From Xanthomarina sp035306605 (lineage in GTDB: Bacteria; Bacteroidota; Bacteroidia; Flavobacteriales; Flavobacteriaceae): DNA of 64,000 bases. The position numbers and the translations under genes were made by a program. Below the pieces are notes generated by a model. That model ran no database searches. It was given only the letters and a program-made list of their open reading frames with translations, and was not told the origin of the DNA. Shown here piece after piece: positions 1 to 9,026 of this stretch (the first letter of the stretch is position 1; every line of letters starts with the position of its first letter). The stretch is taken from NCBI GenBank assembly GCA_035306605.1, contig DATGNR010000056.1, one strand, 5' to 3'.

Positions 1-943
1 TTAAAATTGATACTCGTGTTTCAAAATCAGGGCTTTGTAATTCAGCCGAAAGGCCCCATTTAAATCTAGATAATAAACGTTGTTCAATGTCTTGCATGTC
101 AACAGGAGCTTTGTCACTTGTTAGAATAACCTGCTTCCCATTTTGATGTAAATGATTGAAAATATGGAAAAAGACATCTTGAGTACCTGTTTTTCCAGAA
201 AGGAATTGTACATCATCAATAATTAAGACATCTATTATTTGATAGAAATGAATAAAATCGTTTCTATTATTTTTCTTTACCGAGTCTATATATTGTTGCG
301 TAAACTTTTCAGCAGAAATATATAGTACTGTTTTTTCTGGATATTTATCTTTTATGTCAACACCAATCGCGTGTGCTAAGTGAGTTTTCCCTAAACCAAC
401 CCCTCCAAAAATTAATAAAGGGTTAAATGAAGTTCCTCCTGGTTTTGATGAAACAGCCAATCCAGCACTTCTTGCCAGCCGATTTGAATCTCCTTCTAGG
501 AAATTCTCAAAACTGTAATTAGGGTTAAGTTGTGACTCGATCTTTACATTTCGAATACCTGGAATTATAAATGGATTTAATAATTCAGGGCTTTTATTGT
601 TTAGTGGAATATCGACATCTTGTGCTTTAACAGCTGAGCGATTTGAACTAGGGATTTTTTCTGTAAATGGTTGCTTGTTACCGTAAGTGTTTTCCATTCT
701 AATAATGTAAACAAGTTTGGCAGTCTCTCCTAATTCTTTGGTTAAAGCTACTTTTAAGATTTTAACATAATGTTCTTCGAGCCATTCATAAAAGAATTTA
801 CTAGGCACTTGTATGCTCAAAGATTTATCAGTAAGCTTCACTGCTATAATTGGTTCAAACCATGTTTTGTATGCTTGCGGCTGAATGTTATCCTTTATAA
901 ATTCAAGACAATTTTTCCAAACCGATTGCGCAGTTACACTCAT
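1..943 (-). CDS. dnaA: Chromosomal replication initiator DnaA (3' end missing)
   Basis: DnaA binds and melts the replication origin in an ATP-dependent way. About 314 residues are visible; the usual length is about 475, so the rest of the AAA+ module and the DNA-binding domain IV lie beyond the window edge. The N-terminal domain (start MSVTAQSVWKNCLEF) is followed by a linker near residues 90-140 and the AAA+ core. Walker A (GGVGLGKTH) is near residue 180, Walker B (LIIDDVQFLSGK) near 238, and the LSRFKWGL arginine-finger box near 290. The ATG at 943-941 is the natural family start. The adjacent gap to the thioesterase gene contains no convincing cluster of DnaA boxes, so I do not call an origin here. 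Confidence 0.96.
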   Translation of the reverse strand, partial: MSVTAQSVWKNCLEFIKDNIQPQAYKTWFEPIIAVKLTDKSLSIQVPSKFFYEWLEEHYVKILKVALTKELGETAKLVYIIRMENTYGNKQPFTEKIPSSNRSAVKAQDVDIPLNNKSPELLNPFIIPGIRNVKIESQLNPNYSFENFLEGDSNRLARSAGLAVSSKPGGTSFNPLLIFGGVGLGKTHLAHAIGVDIKDKYPEKTVLYISAEKFTQQYIDSVKKNNRNDFIHFYQIIDVLIIDDVQFLSGKTGTQDVFFHIFNHLHQNGKQVILTSDKAPVDMQDIEQRLLSRFKWGLSAELQSPDFETRVSIL

Positions 944-1125
944 TATAATATAAAAGATTTATAGATTAATTAATAAACAGAGTCGAATTCTCTGGCTGAT
1001 TTAATAGTTTGACAAATATGTGAACAAAATTCTGAAAAAAAAAATCAATTGCTATTGAATATGAACAAAATTATTCCCATGTTTAATGCTTTGCCTAAAC
1101 TACGAAAAATATATTAAAGACTTGT

Positions 1126-1524
1126 ATGAATTTCGATGAATTACCAATTAGAGTTAGATATGGTGAAACCGACCAGATGGGAGTGGTTCATCACGCAAAT
1201 TACGCATTATACCTAGAGATGGGCCGTACTGAGTGGCTTAGAAAGAAGGGGATTTCGTATAAAGAAATGGAGGATGATGGTGTTATGCTACCGGTAGTGT
1301 CCATGAGTTTGAATTATAAGAAATCAGCCCTTTACGATGAGGTTATTAAGGTAAAAACTCTGCTGAAAAAAGAGCCATCTGTTAGGATAGAATTTGAATA
1401 TGAAATTACGAATGAAGCAGGGGAATTGTTAGTAACCGCAACAACTGTTTTGGCATTTATAGACATGAAAACTAAAAGACCTATAAAATGTCCTGATTAT
1501 ATTTTTGAGAAATTAATACATTAG
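1126..1524 (+). CDS. Acyl-CoA thioesterase, YbgC/FadM hotdog family
   Basis: A 132-residue single hotdog-fold (4HBT) protein predicted to hydrolyse acyl-CoA thioesters in the cytoplasm. The N-terminal signature YGETDQMGVVHHANY carries the family's catalytic Asp (D16) at the start of the long helix. The length fits YbgC/FadM enzymes. It is transcribed divergently from dnaA and its last four bases overlap the end of the convergent yigZ-like gene. The substrate cannot be told from sequence; in related bacteria such proteins act on short- or medium-chain acyl-CoA or acyl-ACP. Confidence 0.9.
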   Translation: MNFDELPIRVRYGETDQMGVVHHANYALYLEMGRTEWLRKKGISYKEMEDDGVMLPVVSMSLNYKKSALYDEVIKVKTLLKKEPSVRIEFEYEITNEAGELLVTATTVLAFIDMKTKRPIKCPDYIFEKLIH

Positions 1525-2141
1525 GTTTCTAGTTCTTTTATTTCAACTTCAAAAATTGATTGAAAACTTTCTACGGTTTTTGTTACTTCTTTTAATCTAA
1601 CAGAAATTTCAATTTTGCAATCTAACTCTAAAGTTTGATTAACAATTTTGAGATTCTGTTCTTTTATTAAGCGCATAACCTTATTCATGTTTTTGTAATC
1701 AAAACGTATTTCAAAGCGTTTGTTAATAGTTTTGCTTACAATTTTAGATTCTTCTAAAGCCATTTGAGCTGTTGTTTTATAAGCAGATATCAAGCCTCCA
1801 ACGCCAAGTTTTACTCCTCCAAAATACCTAACTACAACAATTAAAACATTTGTAACTTCAAAGGATTGGATTTGTCCATAAATAGGCATTCCGGCACTAT
1901 TATTTGGTTCCCCATCATCATTTGCTCTAAACTGAAGGTTGTTTTGATCTGTTCCTAATTGATAGGCATAGCACCAATGTCTAGCTGAATGATGTTGTTT
2001 TTTTAATTCTTCCAGATGTACTTTTACTTGATCTTCATTTAAAACAGGAAAGGCATACCCGAAAAACTTACTGTTTTTCTCTTTAAATAGAACTTCGTTT
2101 GAAGGTTTGTTTATTGTTTTGTACGTGTCTTTTTTATCCAT
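1521..2141 (-). CDS. YigZ/IMPACT family protein
   Basis: A 206-residue YigZ-type protein: an N-terminal UPF0029/IMPACT domain followed by a ferredoxin-like C-terminal domain. The family signature is visible in the stretch HHSARHWCYAYQLG through NDDGEPNNSAGMPI and RYFGGVKLGVGGL. The exact role of the family is not settled; it has been linked to translation. The reading frame is open upstream to 2195, but the start at 2141 (MDKKDTYKTI) matches the family and overlaps the stop of the EamA gene as TAATG, which suggests translational coupling. It is the last gene of a four-gene minus-strand run. Confidence 0.88.
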   Translation of the reverse strand: MDKKDTYKTINKPSNEVLFKEKNSKFFGYAFPVLNEDQVKVHLEELKKQHHSARHWCYAYQLGTDQNNLQFRANDDGEPNNSAGMPIYGQIQSFEVTNVLIVVVRYFGGVKLGVGGLISAYKTTAQMALEESKIVSKTINKRFEIRFDYKNMNKVMRLIKEQNLKIVNQTLELDCKIEISVRLKEVTKTVESFQSIFEVEIKELET

Positions 2142-3004
2142 TAAGCCAAAGTTACTAATAAGATTGAAATAATAGCAAGTCCAACCCCAATCCAATTTTT
2201 TAAAGAAAGATTTTCTTTAAAAAATAGCAGTCCAACTATGGAAGTAAACATAACTATAGCCACATTATTAATGGTGAAAATGGTTGAACTCTCTAACGAT
2301 TCGTGATTTAGTGCTTTTAAAATAAAATAGATGGAAGAATAATTAACAATTCCTAATACAATGCCGCCAACAATACTAAGCGGATTAAATTTGAATTCTT
2401 TTTTAATCATTTTTATAAAAAGAACACCAAGTCCTATACATGCTGCAAAAAAGAAGATGGTTGCCGAAAATAGCGGAATTCCTCCATCTTCAATATAAGT
2501 GGTTTCTATATATTTTATCGAGGTATCAATTGTCCCAGAACCTAAAAATATAATAATGGGAAACATGAGGTTGCTTTTAAAGTTAAATCGCGTGTTTTTT
2601 TTAACCGAGACAAAATATACGGCAACCAAAGCGAATAGAATACCTAGGAGTTTTTGAAACCCGGTACTTTCATTGTATACGTAAATACCGAATATTATAG
2701 GGATAATCACGCTCATTTTGGTGGCAACCGAAGCAACTGATAAGCCATTCCGTTGTGAAGTAATTGCCATAGCACTGAATATACTTATAAATAAGAAGCC
2801 CAAAGCAAAGGCTCCAAAAAACCATTGAGAATGGATGATTTCTTGAGAGTTGAAATTGTTTTTAGAAATTATAAGACCACATAAACAAGCGGTTATGTAA
2901 TTAAATACGATAGCTTGAAGTGTGTTAATTTTAAATCTATCAAATAATTTGAAGATTAAAAATATTAACGTAGAGGCTAGTATACTTAATAATAAGTCTA
3001 TCAA
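2141..3004 (-). CDS. EamA/DMT superfamily membrane transporter
   Basis: A 287-residue integral membrane protein with about ten hydrophobic segments, arranged as two EamA repeats (roughly residues 1-135 and 145-287). This is the normal size of drug/metabolite transporters. Nothing visible tells the substrate. Its start overlaps the stop of the upstream HAD gene by four bases (ATGA) and its stop overlaps the yigZ start by one base, so the genes are almost certainly co-transcribed. Confidence 0.87.
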   Translation of the reverse strand: MIDLLLSILASTLIFLIFKLFDRFKINTLQAIVFNYITACLCGLIISKNNFNSQEIIHSQWFFGAFALGFLFISIFSAMAITSQRNGLSVASVATKMSVIIPIIFGIYVYNESTGFQKLLGILFALVAVYFVSVKKNTRFNFKSNLMFPIIIFLGSGTIDTSIKYIETTYIEDGGIPLFSATIFFFAACIGLGVLFIKMIKKEFKFNPLSIVGGIVLGIVNYSSIYFILKALNHESLESSTIFTINNVAIVMFTSIVGLLFFKENLSLKNWIGVGLAIISILLVTLA

Positions 3005-3612
3005 AAGAGGTCTTTTTTAACGGTAAATAAGTTGGTTACATCTTCCGTTTTTGGATTGATGTTCCAGGTGTGTATACCTAATTTAGCTGCTGCTAGAGTG
3101 TTTTCTTCAGTATCATCTATAAACAAACAGTTTTCTGGGTGTAAGTTGTTTTCTGTTAGAACAAACTGATAAATATCTGCATTCGGTTTTCTAAGTTTGA
3201 TTTCATGTGAGAGATAAAACACATCAAAACAATTTTTAAAATCTTCGTAAAAAGGTACTTCTTTTTTTATTAAATCGATATGAAGTGTGTTGGTATTACT
3301 CAATAAAATTAGTTGGTGTTTTTTTTCTGAAGCTAACTTTTTCACAAACTCCAATCTATGTTCAGGGAAATCTTTTATAATACAATTCCAGGCATAAAGG
3401 ATTTGGTCTTCTGTTAAATCAGGGAAGTTTTCTAAATAAAACTCTAAAAACTCTTCTGTTGAAATTAAGCCTTGTTCGTAAAAGCTATTAAACGCAATCA
3501 TTTCATCAGACAGAGATTCTAATTTAAATATATCAAGGGCATGATTCATGGCGCCTTCTTTATCTAAGTTGATAAAGACATCTCCAAAATCAAATATTAA
3601 GGTTTTAATCAT
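3001..3612 (-). CDS. HAD-superfamily phosphatase, subfamily IA-like
   Basis: A 203-residue HAD hydrolase. Motif I is IFDFGDVFINLD: the nucleophile Asp is present, but the usual second Asp two residues later is Gly, as in YihX-type enzymes (FDLGNV). Motif II is LLSNTN, the motif III Lys lies in KLRKPNADIY, and motif IV is LFIDDTEEN. The cap is the alpha-helical type inserted after motif I. Likely a small-molecule phosphatase in the cytoplasm; the substrate is unknown. Lying just downstream of ribD it could dephosphorylate a flavin intermediate, but this is only a context guess. Confidence 0.88.
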   Translation of the reverse strand: MIKTLIFDFGDVFINLDKEGAMNHALDIFKLESLSDEMIAFNSFYEQGLISTEEFLEFYLENFPDLTEDQILYAWNCIIKDFPEHRLEFVKKLASEKKHQLILLSNTNTLHIDLIKKEVPFYEDFKNCFDVFYLSHEIKLRKPNADIYQFVLTENNLHPENCLFIDDTEENTLAAAKLGIHTWNINPKTEDVTNLFTVKKDLF

Positions 3613-3670
3613 AATTGTATTTTGTCTTTTCGATTCTTATTCAGGTGAAAATCTAAAGGTGTTTTTGTAG

Positions 3671-4675
3671 TTATGGATTTATATAAGTTTTTAAAACGTC
3701 GTCTAAAATAAATGATTCTTGAACTAATTTCCCTTTAAATGTTGGTGCTTTCACACCTTTTTCAAAGTGTGTTTTTCCTGTAAAAACTCTAGCTTCATCC
3801 CAAAGATTTTCATTTATAAAGGTTTGAAGGGTTTGACTGCCACCTTCAATAATTATTGACTGCACGTTTTTTTTGTGTAAAAATTTACAAATTTCAGCAG
3901 CTAGATTCAGAGAGAAGTCTATCTCATCTTCAGAAATAATAAGGGTATCAACTTTATTATTAAAAACATGAAATTCTTTTGAAAGCTTGTTCGTTTTGTC
4001 TAAAACCACTCGAATAGGGTTTCTTCCGGTCCAATCTCTTACAGTTAAACTAGGGTTATCTTCTAGTACTGTTTTGGTTCCAACTAAAATAGCTTGTTCT
4101 TCAGCTCGCCATTTGTGTACTAATTGTCTAGAATATTCGTTTGTAATCCAAACAGGTTTTTGTTCATTTTTAGTTTCAGGAGCAATAAATCCGTCTTCGG
4201 TTTCTGCCCATTTTAAAATGATATATGGACGTTTTTTATTGTGAAAAGTAAAAAATCGTTTATGATGTTCTTTACATTCTTCTTCCAAGACTCCAACCTG
4301 AACTTGACATCCGGAGGCTTTCAATTTTTCAATTCCTTTTCCCGCTACTTGACTATGTGTATCTGTAGTTCCAATAACTACAATTGGAATTTTGTGTTTG
4401 ATTATTAAATCGCTGCAAGGAGGAGTTTTTCCAAAGTGGCTGCAAGGTTCTAAGGTTACATAAAGTGTAGCTTTACTTAAAACGGATTTATCTTTAACGG
4501 ATTCAATAGCATTTACTTCGGCATGTTTTCCTCCATATTTACTCGTAAACCCTTCACCAATAATTTCATTATTATACACAATAACACTACCAACCATCGG
4601 ATTTGGAGCTGTACTTCCAAGCCCATTTTTAGCAATTTCAATACAGCGTTTTAGGTATTTTTCATGTATCTTCAT
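3671..4675 (-). CDS. ribD: Bifunctional riboflavin deaminase/reductase RibD
   Basis: RibD performs two steps of riboflavin synthesis: deamination of the diaminopyrimidine, then NADPH-dependent reduction of the ribose side chain. The 334 residues contain an N-terminal zinc deaminase domain (HAE at 51-53, PCSH with C78, second Cys C87 in PPCSD) and a C-terminal DHFR-like reductase domain from about 148. The length is normal. It is divergent from the GNAT gene across a 35-bp gap and 58 bp upstream of the HAD gene. No FMN riboswitch could be recognised in the short leader. Confidence 0.95.
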   Translation of the reverse strand: MKIHEKYLKRCIEIAKNGLGSTAPNPMVGSVIVYNNEIIGEGFTSKYGGKHAEVNAIESVKDKSVLSKATLYVTLEPCSHFGKTPPCSDLIIKHKIPIVVIGTTDTHSQVAGKGIEKLKASGCQVQVGVLEEECKEHHKRFFTFHNKKRPYIILKWAETEDGFIAPETKNEQKPVWITNEYSRQLVHKWRAEEQAILVGTKTVLEDNPSLTVRDWTGRNPIRVVLDKTNKLSKEFHVFNNKVDTLIISEDEIDFSLNLAAEICKFLHKKNVQSIIIEGGSQTLQTFINENLWDEARVFTGKTHFEKGVKAPTFKGKLVQESFILDDVLKTYINP

Positions 4676-4710
4676 CCCGAGAAATTTCAGTGTAAAAATA
4701 ACACAATAAA

Positions 4711-5202
4711 GTGAGCAATAATAATATTGTTATTAGAGAAATATCCAAAGCTGATAATAAGCAAATAGCACAAGTTATTCGAGATGTTTTAGTTGAATTT
4801 GGTGCCCCTAAAGTTGGCACTGCTTATGAAGATGTTTCCTTGGATGATATGGCAAAAACCTATAATAGGGAGCGGTCTGCTTATTTTGTAATTGAACGCG
4901 AAGGAAAGATTTTAGGTGGAGCAGGGGTTGCTCCATTGGTTGGTTTGGAGGAGCACATTTGCGAGCTTCAAAAAATGTATTTTTTAACAGAAGTTAGAGG
5001 TATGGGTTTGGGTGAGGAACTGATGAAGAAATGTTTAGAAAACGCTAAAGCATTTGGCTATAAAAAATGTTATTTAGAAACTTTGCCATATATGGATGCT
5101 GCACGAAAACTATATACTAAAGTAGGATTTGAAACCCTTGATAAACCAATGGGAAATACGGGCCATTATTCCTGTAATGTTTGGATGATAAAAGAATTAT
5201 GA
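4711..5202 (+). CDS. GNAT-family N-acetyltransferase
   Basis: A 163-residue GNAT fold protein that should transfer an acetyl group from acetyl-CoA to an amine. The acetyl-CoA binding loop RGMGLGEEL (motif A) follows the beta4 strand ELQKMYFLTEVR. The C-terminal part ARKLYTKVGFETL is the usual motif B. The start is GTG; no ATG is available near the conserved N-terminus. The stop overlaps the prmC start as ATGA, so the two are probably coupled. The substrate cannot be inferred. Confidence 0.9.
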   Translation: MSNNNIVIREISKADNKQIAQVIRDVLVEFGAPKVGTAYEDVSLDDMAKTYNRERSAYFVIEREGKILGGAGVAPLVGLEEHICELQKMYFLTEVRGMGLGEELMKKCLENAKAFGYKKCYLETLPYMDAARKLYTKVGFETLDKPMGNTGHYSCNVWMIKEL

Positions 5203-6074
5203 GATTAAAAGATATTCAAAGCATTTTTCATAAAGAATTAGATGTCATTTTTGGTGTTAATGAAGTCGGTAGCTTTTTTAATATATTAATTTCACATTAT
5301 TTAAAACTCAACAGAATAGCTTTGGTTTTAAATCCAGAGTTAACGATTTCTAAAGAAGAGGAACAGCCTTTGTTTGATGCTTTGAGTAGATTGAAGCTGC
5401 AGGAACCTATTCAATATATTATTAAGGAAACAGAGTTTTTTGGTTTGCCTTTTAAGGTGAATGAAAACACCTTAATCCCTAGACCAGAAACAGAAGAACT
5501 TGTTGAATGGATTGTGCATACTATGAGTATGAGAGAAGAAATTAAACCAATTAATATTTTAGATATAGGCACAGGAACTGGATGTATAGCTATTTCTTTG
5601 GCTAAAAACATTCCAAATGCAAAAGTTTATGCTGTAGATGTTAGTGGGGAAGCTTTAAAAGTGGCTAAACTTAATGCAGAATTGAATAAAGTTGATGTGA
5701 GCTTTTATAAAGTTGATATCCTAAATGAAGCTTCTTGGGATTTAGAATTTAAGAATTTGAAGTTCGACATTATCGTGTCTAATCCACCTTATGTAAGAAA
5801 CTTAGAAAAAATAGAAATAAAGAACAACGTTTTAAAATACGAACCACATTTAGCCTTGTTTGTTGAAGATGATAAGCCGTTGCAGTTTTATAATGCCATT
5901 GCAGATTTTGCTGTTGATAATTTGACAGAAAATGGCTTGTTGTTTTTCGAAATTAATCAATACCTTGGAAAAGAAACCAAGCAATTGTTACAAGATAAAA
6001 ACTTTGCTGATTTAGAGTTAAAACTGGATGTTTTTGGAAATAACCGCATGTTAAAAGGCGCAAAGAATTTTTAA
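5199..6074 (+). CDS. prmC: Release factor glutamine methyltransferase PrmC
   Basis: PrmC methylates the Gln of the GGQ motif in peptide-chain release factors using SAM. From the ATG at 5199 it has 291 residues: a helical N-terminal domain, RPETE at 95-99, SAM-binding motif LDIGTGTG at 121-128 and the diagnostic NPPY at 195-198. An in-frame ATG at 5181 exists, but 5199 gives the better start and overlaps the GNAT stop as ATGA. It is followed three bases later by ligA. Confidence 0.94.
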   Translation: MRLKDIQSIFHKELDVIFGVNEVGSFFNILISHYLKLNRIALVLNPELTISKEEEQPLFDALSRLKLQEPIQYIIKETEFFGLPFKVNENTLIPRPETEELVEWIVHTMSMREEIKPINILDIGTGTGCIAISLAKNIPNAKVYAVDVSGEALKVAKLNAELNKVDVSFYKVDILNEASWDLEFKNLKFDIIVSNPPYVRNLEKIEIKNNVLKYEPHLALFVEDDKPLQFYNAIADFAVDNLTENGLLFFEINQYLGKETKQLLQDKNFADLELKLDVFGNNRMLKGAKNF

Positions 6075-6077
6075 TCG

Positions 6078-8072
6078 ATGACTATCAAAGAACAAATTTT
6101 ACAATTACGAGAAGAACTTAATAAACATAATTACAATTATTATGTATTGGATAATCCAATTATTTCCGATTATGATTTTGATGTCAAGCTCAATCAGCTT
6201 ATTGCTTTAGAAGAGCAGCATCCAGAGTTTTTCGATGCGAATTCTCCAAGTCAAAGGGTTGGTGGTGAAATAACTAAAAATTTCGAAACCATTGTTCATG
6301 AACAACGAATGTATTCTTTGGATAATTCATATTCTAAAGAAGATTTGTTGGATTGGGAAACTAGAATTAAAAAGCTGGTAGATGGTCCATTACAATTTAC
6401 ATGCGAATTAAAATACGATGGAGCCTCCATTAGTCTAACTTATGAAAATGGAAATCTTATAAAAGCTGTAACTAGAGGCGATGGAGTTCAAGGTGATAAT
6501 GTAACAGCTAATGTTAAAACCATTAAATCTGTGCCTTTAAGATTGAAAGGCGATTTTCCTGAGAAATTTGACATTCGTGGTGAAATTGTACTTCCGTTTG
6601 AAGGTTTCAATAAAATGAACGAAGAGCGAATAGAAATAGGAGAAGAACCATATAGAAATCCAAGAAATACGGCTTCTGGAAGTTTGAAACTTCAAGATAG
6701 CAGTGAAGTGGCAAAAAGGCCATTAGAGTGTTTGCTTTACAGTATTGTAGGAAATAATTTAAATATAAACACCCAATTTGAAAGTTTAGAAAAGGCTAGA
6801 GAATGGGGATTTAAGGTGCCACAAGCAGCTAAGCTTGTAAATTCCATAGATGAAGTTTTAGACTTTATAAATTATTGGGATACACACCGACATCATTTGC
6901 CTTACGAAACAGATGGTGTGGTTGTTAAGGTGAATAACTTGCAGCAGCAAGAAGAATTAGGATATACAGCAAAAGCACCACGTTGGGCAATTGCTTATAA
7001 GTTTAAAGCCGAACAAGTTTCTACCAAATTAAATAGCATAAGTTACCAAGTGGGAAGGACAGGAGCTATAACTCCTGTAGCTAATTTAGAACCTGTAGAA
7101 TTAGCTGGAACAACTGTAAAAAGAGCTTCTTTGCATAATGCAGATCAAATAGAGAAATTGGATATTCGTGTTGGAGATGAGGTTTTTGTTGAAAAGGGAG
7201 GAGAGATAATTCCTAAAATTATAGCTGTAGATTTTAGCAAACGACCAGAAAACTCTCAACCTACACAATACATTGAGAATTGTCCGGAATGCCAAACAAA
7301 ATTGGTGAGAACAGAAGGAGAGGCTCAACATTATTGTCCAAATTATAATGGATGTAAGCCGCAAATTATTGGTAGGATTCAACATTTTATATCCAGAAAA
7401 GCCATGGATATTGAAGGGCTGGGGGGAGAAACGGTTGCCTTATTAGTAAACGAAGGTTTGATAGACAATTATTCGGATTTATATGAATTGACTAAAGATC
7501 AAGTTTTGCCTTTAGAACGGATGGCTGAAAAAAGTGCGGATAATTTAATTAATGGAATAGAGCAATCTAAACAAATTCCATTTGAGAGAGTTTTATATGC
7601 TTTAGGTATTAGATATGTTGGAGAAACTGTAGCGAAAAAATTAGCCAAGCACTATAAAAGTATTGATGCCTTAGCTGTAGCTTCACATGACGATTTAATA
7701 AATGTGGATGAAATTGGAGTTAAAATAGCAGAAAGTGTTATCGAGTTTTTTAATGCTGATTCCAACAAGGGAACTATTGAAAGATTAAAAAATTTCGGTG
7801 TTCAGTTAGAAATTTCTGCAGAAAAATTAGCTAGTCAAACTAATAGATTGGCAGGCAATATTTTTGTTGTTTCAGGGGTGTTTCATACAGTTTCTAGAGA
7901 TGAACTTAAAAAACTTATAGAAGACAACGGAGGAAAAGTATCTTCTTCTATATCTGGAAAGACCAATTATGTTGTTGCAGGAGACAATATGGGACCAAGT
8001 AAAAAAACAAAAGCCGAACAGTTAGGAGTTTCTATTATAAGCGAACAAGATTTTTTAAGTATGGTTTCATAG
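6078..8072 (+). CDS. ligA: NAD+-dependent DNA ligase LigA
   Basis: LigA seals nicks during replication and repair. The 664 residues show the full domain order: Ia region with the YYVLD and DYDFD motifs, adenylation domain with the nucleophile Lys112 in CELKYDG, OB fold, a Cys4 zinc finger (CPEC then CPNYNGC near 407-430), helix-hairpin-helix repeats and a C-terminal BRCT domain (from about 590). It starts three bases after the prmC stop, so it is likely in one transcript with GNAT and prmC. Confidence 0.97.
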   Translation: MTIKEQILQLREELNKHNYNYYVLDNPIISDYDFDVKLNQLIALEEQHPEFFDANSPSQRVGGEITKNFETIVHEQRMYSLDNSYSKEDLLDWETRIKKLVDGPLQFTCELKYDGASISLTYENGNLIKAVTRGDGVQGDNVTANVKTIKSVPLRLKGDFPEKFDIRGEIVLPFEGFNKMNEERIEIGEEPYRNPRNTASGSLKLQDSSEVAKRPLECLLYSIVGNNLNINTQFESLEKAREWGFKVPQAAKLVNSIDEVLDFINYWDTHRHHLPYETDGVVVKVNNLQQQEELGYTAKAPRWAIAYKFKAEQVSTKLNSISYQVGRTGAITPVANLEPVELAGTTVKRASLHNADQIEKLDIRVGDEVFVEKGGEIIPKIIAVDFSKRPENSQPTQYIENCPECQTKLVRTEGEAQHYCPNYNGCKPQIIGRIQHFISRKAMDIEGLGGETVALLVNEGLIDNYSDLYELTKDQVLPLERMAEKSADNLINGIEQSKQIPFERVLYALGIRYVGETVAKKLAKHYKSIDALAVASHDDLINVDEIGVKIAESVIEFFNADSNKGTIERLKNFGVQLEISAEKLASQTNRLAGNIFVVSGVFHTVSRDELKKLIEDNGGKVSSSISGKTNYVVAGDNMGPSKKTKAEQLGVSIISEQDFLSMVS

Positions 8073-8170
8073 GAGCAATTCAGGAGAATTAGAGCTCGAT
8101 AATAGGTTCTTTTTCATCAATTAATTATATCATATTTTGATTAAAAGGACTTTAGGGTTAAAAGTGTATT

Positions 8171-8848
8171 ATGGTAAACCATGTTTTGGGCTTTTCTTTT
8201 TTTGATTTCTTATCCTTTATTGAGGGCATTTATGTTGAAATGCTGATTGCACCAATTATTACTGTTTTCTACTTTATAAAGGAGAAAAGAAAATCATTGC
8301 TCTTTAGTTTATTTATGCTTGTCTATTCGATAGCAGATCTTATTAATTTTTTTGATCAGGAAAGTTTTAATGAAGCTGTTTATTTCGTTTGCAATGCCTT
8401 GTATATGTTGTCCTATCTCTTTTTGTTGTTGGAAATGGCGAAAACAATGAGTTTTACGTTCATTATAAAAAAACTACCCATTCATTTAATTGTATTAACC
8501 TTACTTAATGTGTACATGATGTATGTTATGGTTATTATAATTAATCCTATTTTATTTGAAACAAATCATTTAATAATGGTTCAGGCCATGGAGCAGATGT
8601 ATAATGTTTTTCTGTTGGCTATTTTAAGTTTGTCCTTTTTAAACTATATTATAAATGAAAGTAGTAAGACGTTGCTATTGTTTTTTGCGTGTTTAACCAT
8701 CACATTTTCCGAGTTTTTATTAATTGGCTACTTCTACCTATCTGGCGAAATGCTCCAAATTCGCTATAGCGCAGTAGTACTTGAATTAAGTGCGTTTTTA
8801 CTCTTTTACTTCCATGCTACTAAGGAGTTAAATCCAACCGAGGTTTAA
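8171..8848 (+). CDS. Seven-TM membrane protein, tandem paralog 1, function unknown
   Basis: I do not recognise this gene. It encodes 225 mostly hydrophobic residues with about seven predicted membrane helices and short loops. It is clearly related to the next gene: both carry an F-S-x-F-x-L-x-Y-S motif near residues 55-65, then a Y-x-x-N-x-L-Y-x-L-x-Y-L-F-L-L block about 40 residues later, and E-F-L-x-x-G-Y-F-Y near the C-terminus. The helix pattern vaguely recalls YhhN/TMEM86 proteins, but the resemblance is too weak to name it. It sits 98 bp after ligA. Confidence 0.8.
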   Translation: MVNHVLGFSFFDFLSFIEGIYVEMLIAPIITVFYFIKEKRKSLLFSLFMLVYSIADLINFFDQESFNEAVYFVCNALYMLSYLFLLLEMAKTMSFTFIIKKLPIHLIVLTLLNVYMMYVMVIIINPILFETNHLIMVQAMEQMYNVFLLAILSLSFLNYIINESSKTLLLFFACLTITFSEFLLIGYFYLSGEMLQIRYSAVVLELSAFLLFYFHATKELNPTEV

Positions 8849-8990
8849 ATCTTGTTGGTAAATTTATTTATATTAAAACAACAATGTTTAATTTGCTGAT
8901 AAACAGAGTGTATAGTTCATTGTGTTAATTTTAGCATATTTTTAAAATAGTGTTTTACCGACAAAATGTATCTTATTATCGACTAATGTT

Positions 8991-9008
8991 TATATTTGTA
9001 TATATTTG
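8991..9008 (+). promoter_or_regulatory. Candidate promoter, two TAnnTTTG elements before 7-TM paralog 2
   Basis: Two copies of TATATTTG lie ten bases apart (8991-8998 and 9001-9008), each matching the Bacteroidota -7 consensus TAnnTTTG. The gene starts at 9027. A clear -33 TTTG element is not present, so the call is tentative. Confidence 0.35.
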
Positions 9009-9026
9009 CTTCGGAATTAAGATTTT

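Noticed and set aside
770..964. Plus-strand frame opposite the dnaA start
   Set aside because: It is antisense to the well-conserved N-terminus of DnaA and has no recognisable product.
944..1125. Possible replication origin next to dnaA
   Set aside because: Only a distant resemblance to a DnaA box (around 1072) was seen; no cluster of boxes and no clear unwinding element.
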